Origin: Desmodus rotundus
Taxonomy: Eukaryota; Chordata; Mammalia; Chiroptera; Phyllostomidae
Direction of reading: 5' to 3'
NCBI RefSeq assembly: GCF_022682495.2
Contig: NC_071387.1
Coordinates: 149,094,347-149,158,346, forward strand
DNA: 64,000 nt
Position numbers and translations under genes: made by a program. Below are positions 1 through 9,669 of the stretch, one piece after another. Numbering within the stretch: position 1 is the stretch's first letter; the number at the start of each line of letters is the position of its first letter. Under the pieces are notes generated by a model. That model had not been told where the DNA came from and searched no databases. It was given only the letters and a program-made list of their open reading frames with translations.

Positions 1-352
1 GCCATGTGGGCGGAACCCACACCCACCGAGGGGTTCTCCCGGGGGGACTCAGGCCTGAGCCCTGCCTGGGCGGTTAAGAGTACTGCCCTGGCTCAAACTG
101 CCCCCCCACCGCCCCCAGGAGGGAAACGTGGACCTGGCCACTGCCACTCTCTAAAGTCTGGTCTAAACTACGCAAGAAGCGACTGTGACCGCTGAGACCT
201 CGGTCCCCCGGAGACCAACCCCCCTCTCTGTGAAGGCATCCCCAGCCTCCGGTACTTGGTGTCTGCAAAAGTCATTCACCTGTGGCCAACCTGGGCCCCC
301 GTGAGCAAGACCATGCCCCATGGCAGGAGCCTGGGGAGGCCACTGGAGCCAC

Positions 353-380
353 GGGGGCAGGGCTGGGGATTTTGCCGGGG
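353..380 (+). other. Second G-rich block, relaxed G-quadruplex motif
   Basis: G runs at 353-357, 360-362, 365-368 and 377-380. The last loop is 8 nt, just outside the usual rule. Confidence 0.45.
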
Positions 381-581
381 TTCTCTCGGGGCCCAGGCGT
401 CCTCTCTCGCCCGGGGAGTGCCCACGCCGTCCCTTGACCCCCGCAGGACACCTGCATCCAGCGATAAGCGGCCCTCTGCCTCCATGGGGCTCGGAAACAA
501 GGGGCCGGTGTGCGAGCAACTGGCCTACGTGGCGGCAAACCCGCAGACCCCTCCGTCACGTCCCCACCACTGCGAAGATCC

Positions 582-632
582 CCCTGTTCTTCCATCCGTA
601 AAGGGGTGCCCTTTACGGATGGAAGAACAGGG
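582..632. other. Palindrome/hairpin, 3A form (arms 24 bp, loop GTG)
   Basis: Arms 582-605 and 609-632 are perfectly complementary, centred on ATCCGTAAAGGG-GTG-CCCTTTACGGAT. The same element lies about 578 bp into every monomer. In DNA it could extrude a cruciform; in RNA of either strand it would fold into a long uninterrupted stem. This is the 3-nt loop form. Confidence 0.92.
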
Positions 633-699
633 CGGAGGCCCCCAGGAGATGGCTTTCCTCCGAGCCGCGGCTGCTTAGTTTGGGGCCCAGAAGCGGGGC

Positions 700-709
700 G
701 CGCATGCGC
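700..709. promoter_or_regulatory. NRF1-type palindrome, 3A form
   Basis: GCGCATGCGC, the core of the NRF1 consensus YGCGCAYGCGCR, here in CGCGCATGCGCTGG (11 of 12 positions). NRF1 is a vertebrate transcription factor that binds this word when its CpGs are unmethylated. Binding here is inference. Confidence 0.6.
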
Positions 710-912
710 TGGCAGGCCCCCTCACCACAAGCCTGTCTGCGGGCAACGGGCCCCGCCCTTGAGATATCTTGCCAGGTTCACAGGGTCACTGGGGTCGTGT
801 CCGGGGAAAGGGAAGTCCTCCCTGCCACCCAGAGGACCCCGCGTTTTCTCTTGGACCCCACTGGCCAGCAGCTCTCCAACCGCGCCAGAGGCAGAGTGCC
901 CAGGGAAGACCT

Positions 913-937
913 GGGGACCTAGGGCCGGGGAGGGGGG
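913..937 (+). other. G-quadruplex motif
   Basis: Four G runs at 913-916, 922-924, 927-930 and 932-937, with loops of 5, 2 and 1 nt. It fits the G3+N1-7 rule on the plus strand. The equivalent in monomer 2 is 1878-1902 and it recurs near the end of most monomers. Confidence 0.75.
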
Positions 938-1544
938 CCGGCCGCTGTACAGCTCCAGATGGAGTGGGCCATGTGGGCGGAACCCACACCCACCGAGGGG
1001 TTCTCCCGGGGGGACTCAGGCCTGAGCCCAGCCTGGCGGTTAAGAGTCCGGCCCTGGCTCAAACTGCCCCCCCCTGCCCCCAGGAGGCAAACTTGGACCT
1101 GGCGACTGCCACCCTCTAAAGTCTGGTCTAAACTACGCAAGAAGCGACTGTGACTGCTGAGACCTTGGTCCCCCGGAGACCAACCCCCCTATCCGTGAAG
1201 GCATCCCCGGCCTCCGGTACTTGGTGTCTGCAAAAGGCATTCACCTGCGGCTAACCTGGGCCCCCGTGAGCAAGACCATGCCCCATGGCAGGAGCCTGGG
1301 GAGGCCACTGGAGCCACGGGGGCAGGGCTGGGGATTTTGCCGGGGTTCTCTCGGGGCCCAGGCGTCCTCTCTCGCCCGGGGAGTGCCCACGCCGTCCCTT
1401 GACCCCCGCAGGACACCTGCATCCAGCGATAAGCGGCCCTCTGCCTCCATGGGGCTCGGAAACAAGGGGCCGGGGTGCGAGCAACTGGCCTACGTGGCGG
1501 CAAACCCGCAGACCCCTCCGTCACGTCCCCACCACTGCGAAGAT

Positions 1545-1600
1545 CCCCCTGTTCTTCCATCCGTAAAGGGGTCCCCCTTTACGGATGGAAGAACAGGGGG
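1545..1600. other. Palindrome/hairpin, long form (arms 27 bp, loop TC)
   Basis: Arms 1545-1571 and 1574-1600 are perfectly complementary with a 2-nt centre (GGGG-TC-CCCC). This form is found in most 3B, 3C and 3D monomers. Confidence 0.92.
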
Positions 1601-1607
1601 GAGGCCC

Positions 1608-1619
1608 CCAGGAGATGGC
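1608..1619 (+). promoter_or_regulatory. CTCF/YY1-like word
   Basis: CCAGGAGATGGC matches 11 of 12 positions of the CTCF core CCASYAGRKGGC (mismatch at position 5). It also holds a near YY1 word (GAGATGGC). Seen next to the palindrome in the monomers examined; equivalent in monomer 1 is 642-653. Predicted only. Confidence 0.3.
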
Positions 1620-1664
1620 TTTCCTCGGAGCCGCGGCTGCTTAGTTTGGGGCCCAGAAGCGGGG

Positions 1665-1678
1665 CCGCGCATGCGCGG
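1665..1678. promoter_or_regulatory. NRF1-type palindrome, 3B/3C form (14-bp perfect palindrome)
   Basis: CCGCGCATGCGCGG contains a full match to YGCGCAYGCGCR on both strands. It recurs about 695 bp into 3B and 3C monomers; 3D monomers have CCGCGCATGCGCAGG. Lost in monomers 52 and 53. Confidence 0.65.
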
Positions 1679-1716
1679 GCAGGCCCCCTCACCACAAGCC
1701 TGTCTGCGGGCAACGG

Positions 1717-1725
1717 GCCCCGCCC
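1717..1725 (-). promoter_or_regulatory. SP/KLF GC box
   Basis: GCCCCGCCC, on the minus strand GGGCGGGGC, the classic GC box, about 40 bp after the NRF1 palindrome. 3C monomers read ACCCCGCCC, still a GC-box match. Equivalent in monomer 1 is 750-758. Confidence 0.55.
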
Positions 1726-1772
1726 TTGAGATATCTTCCCGGTTCACAGGGTCCCTGGGGTCGTGTCCGGGA

Positions 1773-1781
1773 AACGGAAGT
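1773..1781 (+). promoter_or_regulatory. ETS-like word
   Basis: AACGGAAGT, one mismatch from the ETS consensus ACCGGAAGT, about 50 bp after the GC box. In monomers 1, 13, 19, 24, 36 and 42 it is AAGGGAAGT, which removes the CpG. Confidence 0.35.
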
Positions 1782-1935
1782 CCTCCCTGCCACCCAGAGG
1801 ACCCCGCGTTTTCTCTTGGACCCCACTGGCCAGCAGCTCTCCAACCCCGGCAGAGGCAGAGTGCCCAGGGAAGACCTGGGGTCCTAGGGCCGGGGAGGGG
1901 GGCCGGCCGCTGTACAGCTCCAGATGGAGTGGGCC

Positions 1936-2904
1936 ATGTGGGCGGAACCCACACCCACCGAGGGGTTCTCCCGGGGGGACTCAGGCCTGAGCCCTGCCTG
2001 GGCGTTTAAGAGTCCTGCCCTGGCTCAAACTGCCCCCCCCTGCCCCCAGGAGGCAAACTTGGACCTGGCGACTGCCACCCTCTAAAGTCTGGTCTAAACT
2101 ACGCAAGAAGCGACTGTGACCGCTGAGACCTCGGTCCCCCGGAGACCAACCCCCCTCTCCGTGAAGGCATCCCCGGCCTCCGGTACTTGGTGTCTGCAAA
2201 AGGCATTCACCTGCGGCTAACCTGGGCCCCCGTGAGCAAGACCATGCCCCATGGCAGGAGCCTGGGGAGGCCACTGGAGCCACGGGGGCCAGGGCTGGGG
2301 ATTTTGCCGGGGTTCTCTCGGGGCCCAGGCGTCCTCTCTCGCCCGGGGAGTGCCCACGCCGTCCCTTGACCCCCGCAGGACACCTGCATCCAGCGATAAG
2401 CGGCCCTCTGCCTCCATGGGGCTCGGAAACGAGGGGCCGGGGTGCGAGCAACTGGCCTACGTGGCGGCAAACCCGCAGACCCCTCCGTCACGTCCCCACC
2501 ACTGCGAAGATCCCCCTGTTCTTCCATCCGTAAAGGGGTCCCCCTTTACGGATGGAAGAACAGGGGGGAGGCCCCCAGGAGATGGCTTTCCTCCGAGCCG
2601 CGGCTGCTTAGTTTGGGGCCCAGAAGCGGGGCCGCGCATGCGCAGGCACGCCCCCTCACCACAAGCCTGTCTGCGGGCAACGGGCCCCGCCCTTGAGATA
2701 TCTTGCCAGGTTCACAGGGTCCCTGGGGTCGTGTCCGGGGAAACGGAAGTCCTCCCTGCCACCCAGACGACCCCGCGTTTTCTCTTGGACCACACTTGCC
2801 AGCAGCTCTCCAACCCCGGCAGAGGCAGAGTGCCCAGGGAAGACCTGGGGACCTAGGGCCGGGGAGGGGGGCCGGCCGCTGTACAGCTCCCGATGGAGTG
2901 GGCC
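1936..2904 (+). repeat. Monomer 3 (5c-3D), 969 bp
   Basis: GCGTTTAAG at the start, GGGGGCCAGG, AACGAGGGG, NRF1 box followed by AGGCACG, CAGACGACC and GGACCACACTTGCC. It ends CTCCCGATGG. Close relatives are monomers 26 and 63. Confidence 0.95.
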
Positions 2905-3871
2905 ATGTGGGCGGAACCCACACCCACCGAGGGGTTCTCCCGGGGGGACTCAGGCCTGAGCCCTGCCTGGGCGGTTAAGAGTACTGCCCTGGCTCAAACT
3001 GCCCCCCCACCGCCCCCAGGAGGCAAACGTGGACCTGGCCACTGCCACTCTCTAAAGTCTGGTCTAAACTACGCAAGAAGCGACTGTGACCGCTGAAACC
3101 TCGGTCCCCCGGAGACCAACCCCCCTCTCTGTGAAGGCATCCCCAGTCTCCGGTACTTGGTGTCTGCAAAAGTCATTCACCTGTGGCCAACCTGGGCCCC
3201 CGTGAGCAAGACCATGCCCCATGGCAGGAGCCTGGGGAGGCCACTGGAGCCACGGGGGCAGGGCTGGGGATTTTGCCGGGGTTCTCTCGGGGCCCAGGCG
3301 TCCTCTCTCGCCCGGGGAGTGCCCACGCCGTCCCTTGACCCCCGCAGGACACCTGCATCCAGCGATAAGCGGCCCTCTGCCTCCATGGGGCTCGGAAACA
3401 AGGGGCCGGGGTGCGAGCAACTGGCCTACGTGGCGGCAAACCCGCAGACCCCTCCGTCACGTCCCCACCACTGCGAAGATCCCCCTGTTCTTCCATCCGT
3501 AAAGGGGTGCCCTTTACGGATGGAAGAACAGGGGGGAGGCCCCCAGGAGATGGCTTTCCTCCGAGCCGCGGCTGCTTAGTTTGGGGCCCAGAAGCGGGGC
3601 GCGCATGCGCTGGCAGGCCCCCTCACCACAAGCCTGTCTGCGGGCAACGGGCCCCGCCCTTGAGATATCTTGCCAGGTTCACAGGGTCCCTGGGGTCGTG
3701 TCCGGGGAAACGGAAGTCCTCCCTGCCACCCAGAGGACCCCGCGTTTTCTCTTGGACCCCACTGGCCAGCAGCTCTCCAACCGCGCCAGAGGCAGAGTGC
3801 CCAGGGAAGACCTGGGGACCTAGGGCCGGGGAGGGGGGCCGGCCGCTGTACAGCTCCAGATGGAGTGGGCC
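2905..3871 (+). repeat. Monomer 4 (5a-3A), 967 bp
   Basis: Ordinary 5a-3A monomer with private CTGAAACCTCGG and CCCAGTCTCC. It reads GGGTCCCTGG where most 3A copies have GGGTCACTGG. Confidence 0.95.
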
Positions 3872-4839
3872 ATGTGGGCGGAACCCACACCCACCGAGGA
3901 GTTCTCCCGGTGGGACTCAGGCCTGAGCCCAGCCTGGCGGTTAAGAGTCCTGCCCTGGCTCAAACTGCCCCCCCCTGCCCCCAGGAGGCAAACGTGGACC
4001 TGGCGACTGCCACCCTCTAAGGTCTGGTCTAAACTACGCAAGAAGCGACTGTGACCGCTGAGACCTCGGTCCCCCGGAGACCAACCCCCCTCTCCGTGAA
4101 GGCATCCCCGGCCTCCGGTACTTGGTGTCTGCAAAAGGCATTCACCTGCGGCTAACCTGGGCCCTCGTGAGCAAGACCATGCCCCATGGAAGGAGCCTGG
4201 GGAGGCCACTGGAGCCACGGGGGCCAGGGCTGGGGATTTTGCCGGGGTTCTCTCGGGGCCCAGGCGTCCTCTCTCGCCCGTGGAGTGCCCACGCCGTCCC
4301 TTGAACCCCGCAGGACACCTGCATCCAGCGATAAGCGGCCCTCTGCCTCCATGGGGCTCGGAAACCAGGGGCCGGGGTGCGAGCAACTGGCCTACGTGGC
4401 GGCAAACCCGCAGACCCCTCCGTCTCGTCCCCACCACTGTGAAGATCCCCCTGTTCTTCCATCCGTAAAGGGGTCCCCCTTTACGGATGGAAGAACAGGG
4501 GGGAGGCCCCCAGGAGATGGCTTTCCTCCGAACCGCGGCTGCTTAGTTTGTGGCCCAGAAGCGAGGCCGCGCATGCGCGGGCAGGCCCCCTCACCACAAG
4601 CCTGTCTGCGGGCAACGGACCCCGCCCTTGAGATATCTTGCCCGGTTCACAGGGTCCCTGGGGTCGTGTCCGGGGAAACGGAAGTCCTCCCTGCCACCCA
4701 GAGGACCCCGCGTTTTCTCTTGGACCCCACTGGCCAGCAGCTCTCCAACCCAGGCAGAGGCAGAGTGCCCAGGGAAGACCTGGGGACCTAGGGCCGGGGA
4801 GGGGGGCCGGCCGCTGTACAGCTCCAGATGGAGTGGGCC
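3872..4839 (+). repeat. Monomer 5 (5d-3C), 968 bp
   Basis: GAGGAGTTCTCCCGGTGGG, CCCAGCCTGGCGG, CTAAGGTCTGG, CCCTCGTGAGC, AACCAGGGG, TCTCGTCC and GTTTGTGGCC. The tail AACCCAGGCAGAGG is shared only with monomer 57. Confidence 0.95.
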
Positions 4840-5796
4840 ATGTGGGCGGAACCCACACCCACCGAGGGGTTCTCCCGGGGGGACTCAGGCCTGAGCCCTG
4901 CCTGGGCGGTTAAGAGTACTGCCCTGGCTCAAACTGCCCCCCCACCGCCCCCAGGAGGCAAACGTGGACCTGGCCACTGCCACTCTCTAAAGTCTGGTCT
5001 AAACTACGCAAGAAGCGACTGTGACCGCTGAGACCTCGGTCCCCCGGAGACCAACCCCCCTCTCTGTGAAGGCATCCCCAGCCTCCGGTACTTGGTGTCT
5101 GCAAAAGTCATTCACCTGTGGCCAACCTGGGCCCCCGTGAGCAAGACCATGCCCCATGGCAGGAGCCTGGGGAGGCCACTGGAGCCACGGGGGCAGGGCT
5201 GGGGATTTTGCCGGGGTTCTCTCGGGGCCCAGGCGTCCTCTCTCGCCAGGGGAGTGCCCACGCCGTCCCTTGACCCCCGCAGGACACCTGCATCCAGCGA
5301 TAAGCGGCCCTCTGCCTCCATGGGGCTCGGAAACAAGGGGCCGGGGTGCGAGCAACTGGCCTACGTGGCGGCAAACCCGCAGACCCCTCCGTCACGTCCC
5401 CACCACTGCGAAGATCCCCCTGTTCTTCCATCCGTAAAATACGGATGGAAGAACAGGGGGGAGGCCCCCAGGAGATGGCTTTCCTCCGAGCCGCGGCTGC
5501 TTAGTTTGGGGCCCAGAAGCGGGGCCGCGCATGCGCGGGCAGGCCCCCTCACCACAAGCCTGTCTGCGGGCAACCGGCCCCGCCCTTGAGATATCTTGCC
5601 CGGTTCACAGGGTCCCTGGGGTCGTGTCGGGGAAACGGAAGTCCTCCCTGCCACCCAGAGGACCCCGCGTTTTCTCTTGGAACCCACTTGCCAGCAGCTC
5701 TCCAACCCCGGCAGAGGCAGAGTGCCCAGGGAAGACCTGGGGACCTAGGGCCGGGGAGGGGGGCCGGCCGCTGTTCAGCTCCAGATGGAGTGGGCC
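4840..5796 (+). repeat. Monomer 6 (5a-3B, palindrome centre deleted), 957 bp
   Basis: Short monomer class: the hairpin centre is reduced to CCGTAAAATACGG at about 5432-5444, which accounts for the 10-bp deficit. It carries TCGCCAGGGG (shared with monomer 58), CAACCGGCC, GTGTCGGGG, GGAACCCACTTGCC and CTGTTCAGC. Confidence 0.95.
5416..5460. other. Palindrome/hairpin, centre-deleted form (arms 21 bp, loop AAA)
   Basis: Arms 5416-5436 and 5440-5460. The G/C-rich tip of the stem is gone, leaving CCGTA-AAA-TACGG. Same form at 32507-32551, 38310-38354, 47013-47057 and, with one mismatch, 56686-56730. Confidence 0.92.
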
Positions 5797-6766
5797 ATGT
5801 GGTCGGAACCCACACCCACCGAGGGGTTCTCCCGGGGGGACTCAGGCCTGAGCCCTGCCTGGGCGGTTAAGAGTACTGCCCTGGCTCAAACTGCCCCCCC
5901 CCCGCCCCCAGGAGGCAAACGTGGACCTGGCCACTGCCACTCTCTAAAGTCTGGTCTAAACTACGCAAGAAGCGACTGTGACCGCTGAGACCTCGGTCCC
6001 CCGGAGACCAACCCCCCTCTCCGTGAAGGCATCCCCGGCCTCCGGTACTTGGTGTCTGCAAAAGGCATTCACCTGCGGCTAACCTGGGCCCTCGTGAGCA
6101 AGACCATGCCCCATGGAAGGAGCCTGGGGAGGCCACTGGAGCCACGGGGGCCAGGGCTGGGGATTTTGCCGGGGTTCTCTCGGGGCCCAGGCGTCCTCTC
6201 TCGCCCGTGGAGTGCCCACGCCGTCCCTTGAACCCCGCAGGACACCTGCATCCAGCGATAAGCGGCCCTCTGCCTCCATGGGGCTCAGAAACAAGGGGCC
6301 GGGGTGCGAGCAACTGGCCTACGTGGCGGCAAACCCGCAGACCCCTCCGTCCCGTCCCCACCACTGTGAAGATCCCCCTGTTCTTCCATCCGTAAAGGGG
6401 TCCCCCTTTACGGATGGAAGAACAGGGGGGAGGCCCCCAGGAGATGGCTTTCCTCCGAACCGCGGCTGCTTAGTTTGTGGCCCAGAAGCGAGGCCGCGCA
6501 TGCGCGGGCAGGCCCCCTCACCACAAGCCTGTCTGCGGGCAACGGACCCCGCCCTTGAGATATCTTGCCCGGTTCACAGGGTCCCTGGGGTCGTGTCCGG
6601 GGAAACGGAAGTCCTCCCTGCCACCCAGAGGACCCCGCGTTTTCTCTTGGACCCCACTGGCCAGCAGCTCTCCAACCCCGGCAGAGGCAGAGTGCCCAGG
6701 GAAGACCTGGGGACCTAGGGCCGGGGAGGGGGGCCGGCCGCTGTACAGCTCCAGATGGAGTGGGCC
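5797..6766 (+). repeat. Monomer 7 (5e-3C), 970 bp
   Basis: Starts ATGTGGTCGG, has a C10 tract, CCCTCGTGAGC, CCATGGAAGG, CTCAGAAACAAGG, private GTCCCGTCC and a 3C end. Near-identical to monomer 54, 45,469 bp away. Confidence 0.95.
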
Positions 6767-7733
6767 ATGTGGGCGGAACCCACACCCACCGAGGGGTTCT
6801 CCCGGGGGGACTCAGGCCTGAGCCCTGCCTGGGCGGTTAAGAGTACTGCCCTGGCTCAAACTGCCCCCCCACCGCCCCCAGGAGGCAAACGTGGACCTGG
6901 CCACTGCCACTCTCTAAAGTCTGGTCTAAACTACGCAAGAAGCGACTGTGACCGCTGAGACCTCGGTCCCCCGGAGACCAACCCCCCTCTCTGTGAAGGC
7001 ATCCCCAGCCTCCGGTACTTGGTGTCTGCAAAAGTCATTCACCTGTGGCCAACCTGGGCCCCCGTGAGCAAGACCATGCCCCATGGCAGGAGCCTGGGGA
7101 GGCCACTGGAGCCACGGGGGCAGGGCTGGGGATTTTGCCGGGGTTCTCTCGGGGCCCAGGCGTCCTCTCTCGCCCGGGGAGTGCCCACGCCGTCCCTTGA
7201 CCCCCGCAGGACACCTGCATCCAGCGATAAGCGGCCCTCTGCCTCCATGGGGCTCGGAAACAAGGGGCCGGGGTGCGAGCAACTGGCCTACGTGGCGGCA
7301 AACCCGCAGACCCCTCCGTCACGTCCCCACCACTGCGAAGATCCCCCTGTTCTTCCATCCGTAAAGGGGTGCCCTTTACGGATGGAAGAACAGGGGGGAG
7401 GCCCCCAGGAGATGGCTTTCCTCCGAGCCGCGGCTGCTTAGTTTGGGGCCCAGAAGCGGGGCGCGCATGCGCTGGCAGGCCCCCTCACCACAAGCCTGTC
7501 TGCGGGCAACGGGCCCCGCCCTTGAGATATCTTGCCAGGTTCACAGGGTCACTGGGGTCGTGTCCGGGGAAACGGAAGTCCTCCCTGCCACCCAGAGGAC
7601 CCCGCGTTTTCTCTTGGACCCCACTGGCCAGCAGCTCTCCAACCGCGCCAGAGGCAGAGTGCCCAGGGAAGACCTGGGGACCTAGGGCCGGGGAGGGGGG
7701 CCGGCCGCTGTACAGCTCCAGATGGAGTGGGCC
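6767..7733 (+). repeat. Monomer 8 (5a-3A), 967 bp
   Basis: Canonical 5a-3A with AAACGGAAG and GGGTCACTGG. Downstream it continues into a 5f monomer, like 30, 32, 36, 38, 47, 55 and 58. Confidence 0.95.
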
Positions 7734-8703
7734 ATGTGGGCGGAACCCACACCCACCGAGGAGTTCTCCTGGGGGGACCTAGGCCTGAGCCCTGCCTGGG
7801 CGGTTAAGAGTCCTGCCCTGGCTCAAACTGCCCCCCCCCCTGCCCCCAGGAGGCAAACTTGGACCTGGCGATTGCCACCCTCTAAAGTCTGGTCTAAACT
7901 ACGCAAGAAGCGACTGTGACCGCTGAGATCTTGGTCCCCCGGAGACCAACCCCCCTCTCCGTGACGGCATCCCCGGCCTCCGGTACTTGGTGTCTGCAAA
8001 AGGCATTCACCTGCGGCTAACCTGGGCCCCCGTGAGCAAGACCATGCCCCATGGCAGGAGCCTGGGAGGACACTGGAGCCACGGGGGCCAGGGCTGGGGA
8101 TTTTGCCGGGGTTCTCTCGGGGCCCAGGCGTCCTCTCTCGCCCGGGGAGTGCCCACGCCGTCCCTTGACCCCCGCAGGACACCTGCATCCAGCGATAAGC
8201 GGCCCTCTGCCTCCATGGGGCTCGGAAACGAGGGGCCGGGGTGCGAGCAACTGGCCTACTTGGCGGCAAACCCGCAGACCCCTCCGTCACGTCCCCACCA
8301 CTGCGAAGATCCCCCTGTTCTTCCATCCGTAAAGGGGTCCCCCTTTACGGATGGAAGAACAGGGGGGAGGCCCCCAGGAGATGGCTTTCCACCGAGCCGC
8401 GGCTGCTTAGTTTGGGGCCCAGAAGCGGGGCCGCGCATGCGCAGGCACGCCCCCTCACCACAAGCCTGTCTGCGGGCAACGGGCCCCGCCCTTGAGATAT
8501 CTTGCCAGGTTCACAGGGTCCCTGGGGTCGTGTCCGGGGAAACGGAAGTCCTCCCTGCCACCCAGACGACCCCGCGTTTTCTCTTGGACCACACTTGCCA
8601 GCAGCTCTCCAACCCCGGCAGAGGCAGAGTGCCCAGGGAAGACCTGGGGACCTAGGGCCGGGGAGGGGGGCCGGCCGCTGTACAGCTCCCGATGGAGTGG
8701 GCC
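7734..8703 (+). repeat. Monomer 9 (5f-3D), 970 bp
   Basis: GAGTTCTCCTGGGG, C10 tract, GCGATTGCC, GAGATCTTGG and GTGACGGC, then a 3D end. It has CCTGGGAGGACAC and CTTTCCACCGAG. The copy at monomer 56 matches apart from GGAGGCCAC. Confidence 0.95.
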
Positions 8704-9669
8704 ATGTGGGCGGAACCCACACCCACCGAGGGGTTCTCCCGGTGGGACTCAGGCCTGAGCCCAGCCTGGCGGTTAAGAGTCCTGCCCTGGCTCAAACTGC
8801 CCCCCCCTGCCCCCAGGAGGCAAACGTGGACCTGGCGACTGCCACCCTCTAAGGTCTGGTCTAAACTACGCAAGAAGCGACTGTGACCGCTGAGACCTCG
8901 GTCCCCCGGAGACCAACCCCCCTCTCCGTGAAGGCATCCCCGGCCTCCGGTACTTGGTGTCTGCAAAAGGCATTCACCTGCGGCTAACCTGGGCCCTCGT
9001 GAGCAAGACCATGCCCCATGGAAGGAGCCTGGGGAGGCCACTGGAGCCACGGGGGCCAGGGCTGGGGATTTTGCCGGGGTTCTCTCGGGGCCCAGGCGTC
9101 CTCTCTCGCCCGTGGAGTGCCCACGCCGTCCCTTGAACCCCGCAGGACACCTGCATCCAGCGATAAGCGGCCCTCTGCCTCCATGGGGCTCGGAAACCAG
9201 GGGCCGGGGTGCGAGCAACTGGCCTACGTGGCGGCAAACCCGCAGACCCCTCCGTCACGTCCCCACCACTGCGAAGATCCCCCTGTTCTTCCATCCGTAA
9301 AGGGGTGCCCTTTACGGATGGAAGAACAGGGGGGAGGCCCCCAGGAGATGGCTTTCCTCCGAGCCACGGCTGCTTAGTTTGGGGCCCAGAAGCGGGGCGC
9401 GCATGCGCTGGCAGGCCCCCTCACCACAAGCCTGTCTGCGGGCAACGGGCCCCGCCCTTGAGATATCTTGCCCGGTTCACAGGGTCCCTGGGGTCGTGTC
9501 CGGGGAAACGGAAGTCCTCCCTGCCACCCAGAGGACCCCGCGTTTTCTCTTGGACCCCACTGGCCAGCAGCTCTCCAACCCCGGCAGAGGCAGAGTGCCC
9601 AGGGAAGACCTGGGGACCTAGGGCCGGGGAGGGCGGCCGGCCGCTGTACAGCTCCAGATGGAGTGGGCC
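8704..9669 (+). repeat. Monomer 10 (5d-3A hybrid), 966 bp
   Basis: Matches monomer 5 up to AAACCAGGGG (C at 9198), then switches to 3A from GTCACGTCC (A at 9257). The exchange point therefore lies in 9198-9257. The 3' part has GAGCCACGG and GGGCGGCCGG, shared only with monomer 16. Confidence 0.94.

Larger units (their letters stand above)
4..970 (+). repeat. Monomer 1 (5a-3A), 967 bp
   Basis: Phase is set arbitrarily at ATGTGG. It carries AGTACTGCC, CTGTGGCCAACC, hairpin loop GTG and CGCGCATGCGCTGG. Private bases are T at 509 (CCGGTGTGCG) and C at 633 (AGGGCGGAGG). The ETS-like word reads AAAGGGAAG instead of AAACGGAAG, as in monomers 13, 19, 24, 36 and 42. Confidence 0.95.
971..1935 (+). 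repeat. Monomer 2 (5b-3B), 965 bp
   Basis: Reference 5b monomer: GACTGCTGAG, CCTTGG, CCCTATCCG, CCTCGGAGCC and GGGGTCCTAGGG. Two one-base deletions (ATCTTCCCGG and TCCGGGAAAC) explain the 965-bp length. The same set recurs in monomers 14, 20, 25, 43 and 62. Confidence 0.95.
5797..9256 (+). repeat. Long-range duplicate B, copy 1 (monomers 7-10 part)
   Basis: eC-aA-fD-d, constant offset of 45,469 bp to 51266-54725. Similarity ends where monomer 10 turns to 3A. Confidence 0.85.

Noticed and set aside
196..230. Small inverted repeat GGTCCCCCGGAGACC
   Set aside because: It pairs only 4 bp in most monomers and becomes a perfect 7-bp pair just in monomer 39 by one substitution. Too short to be called a structure.
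4..970. Monomer as a dimer of a 483-bp unit, such as the cat FA-SAT length
   Set aside because: I compared the hairpin segment near 600 with the sequence about 483 bp before it and saw no similarity. No internal half-unit repeat was found by eye.
971..990. EGR1-like word TGTGGGCGG at the monomer start
   Set aside because: Two mismatches to GCGTGGGCG, and it becomes TGTGGTCGG in the 5e monomers. It is not convincing as a separate site.
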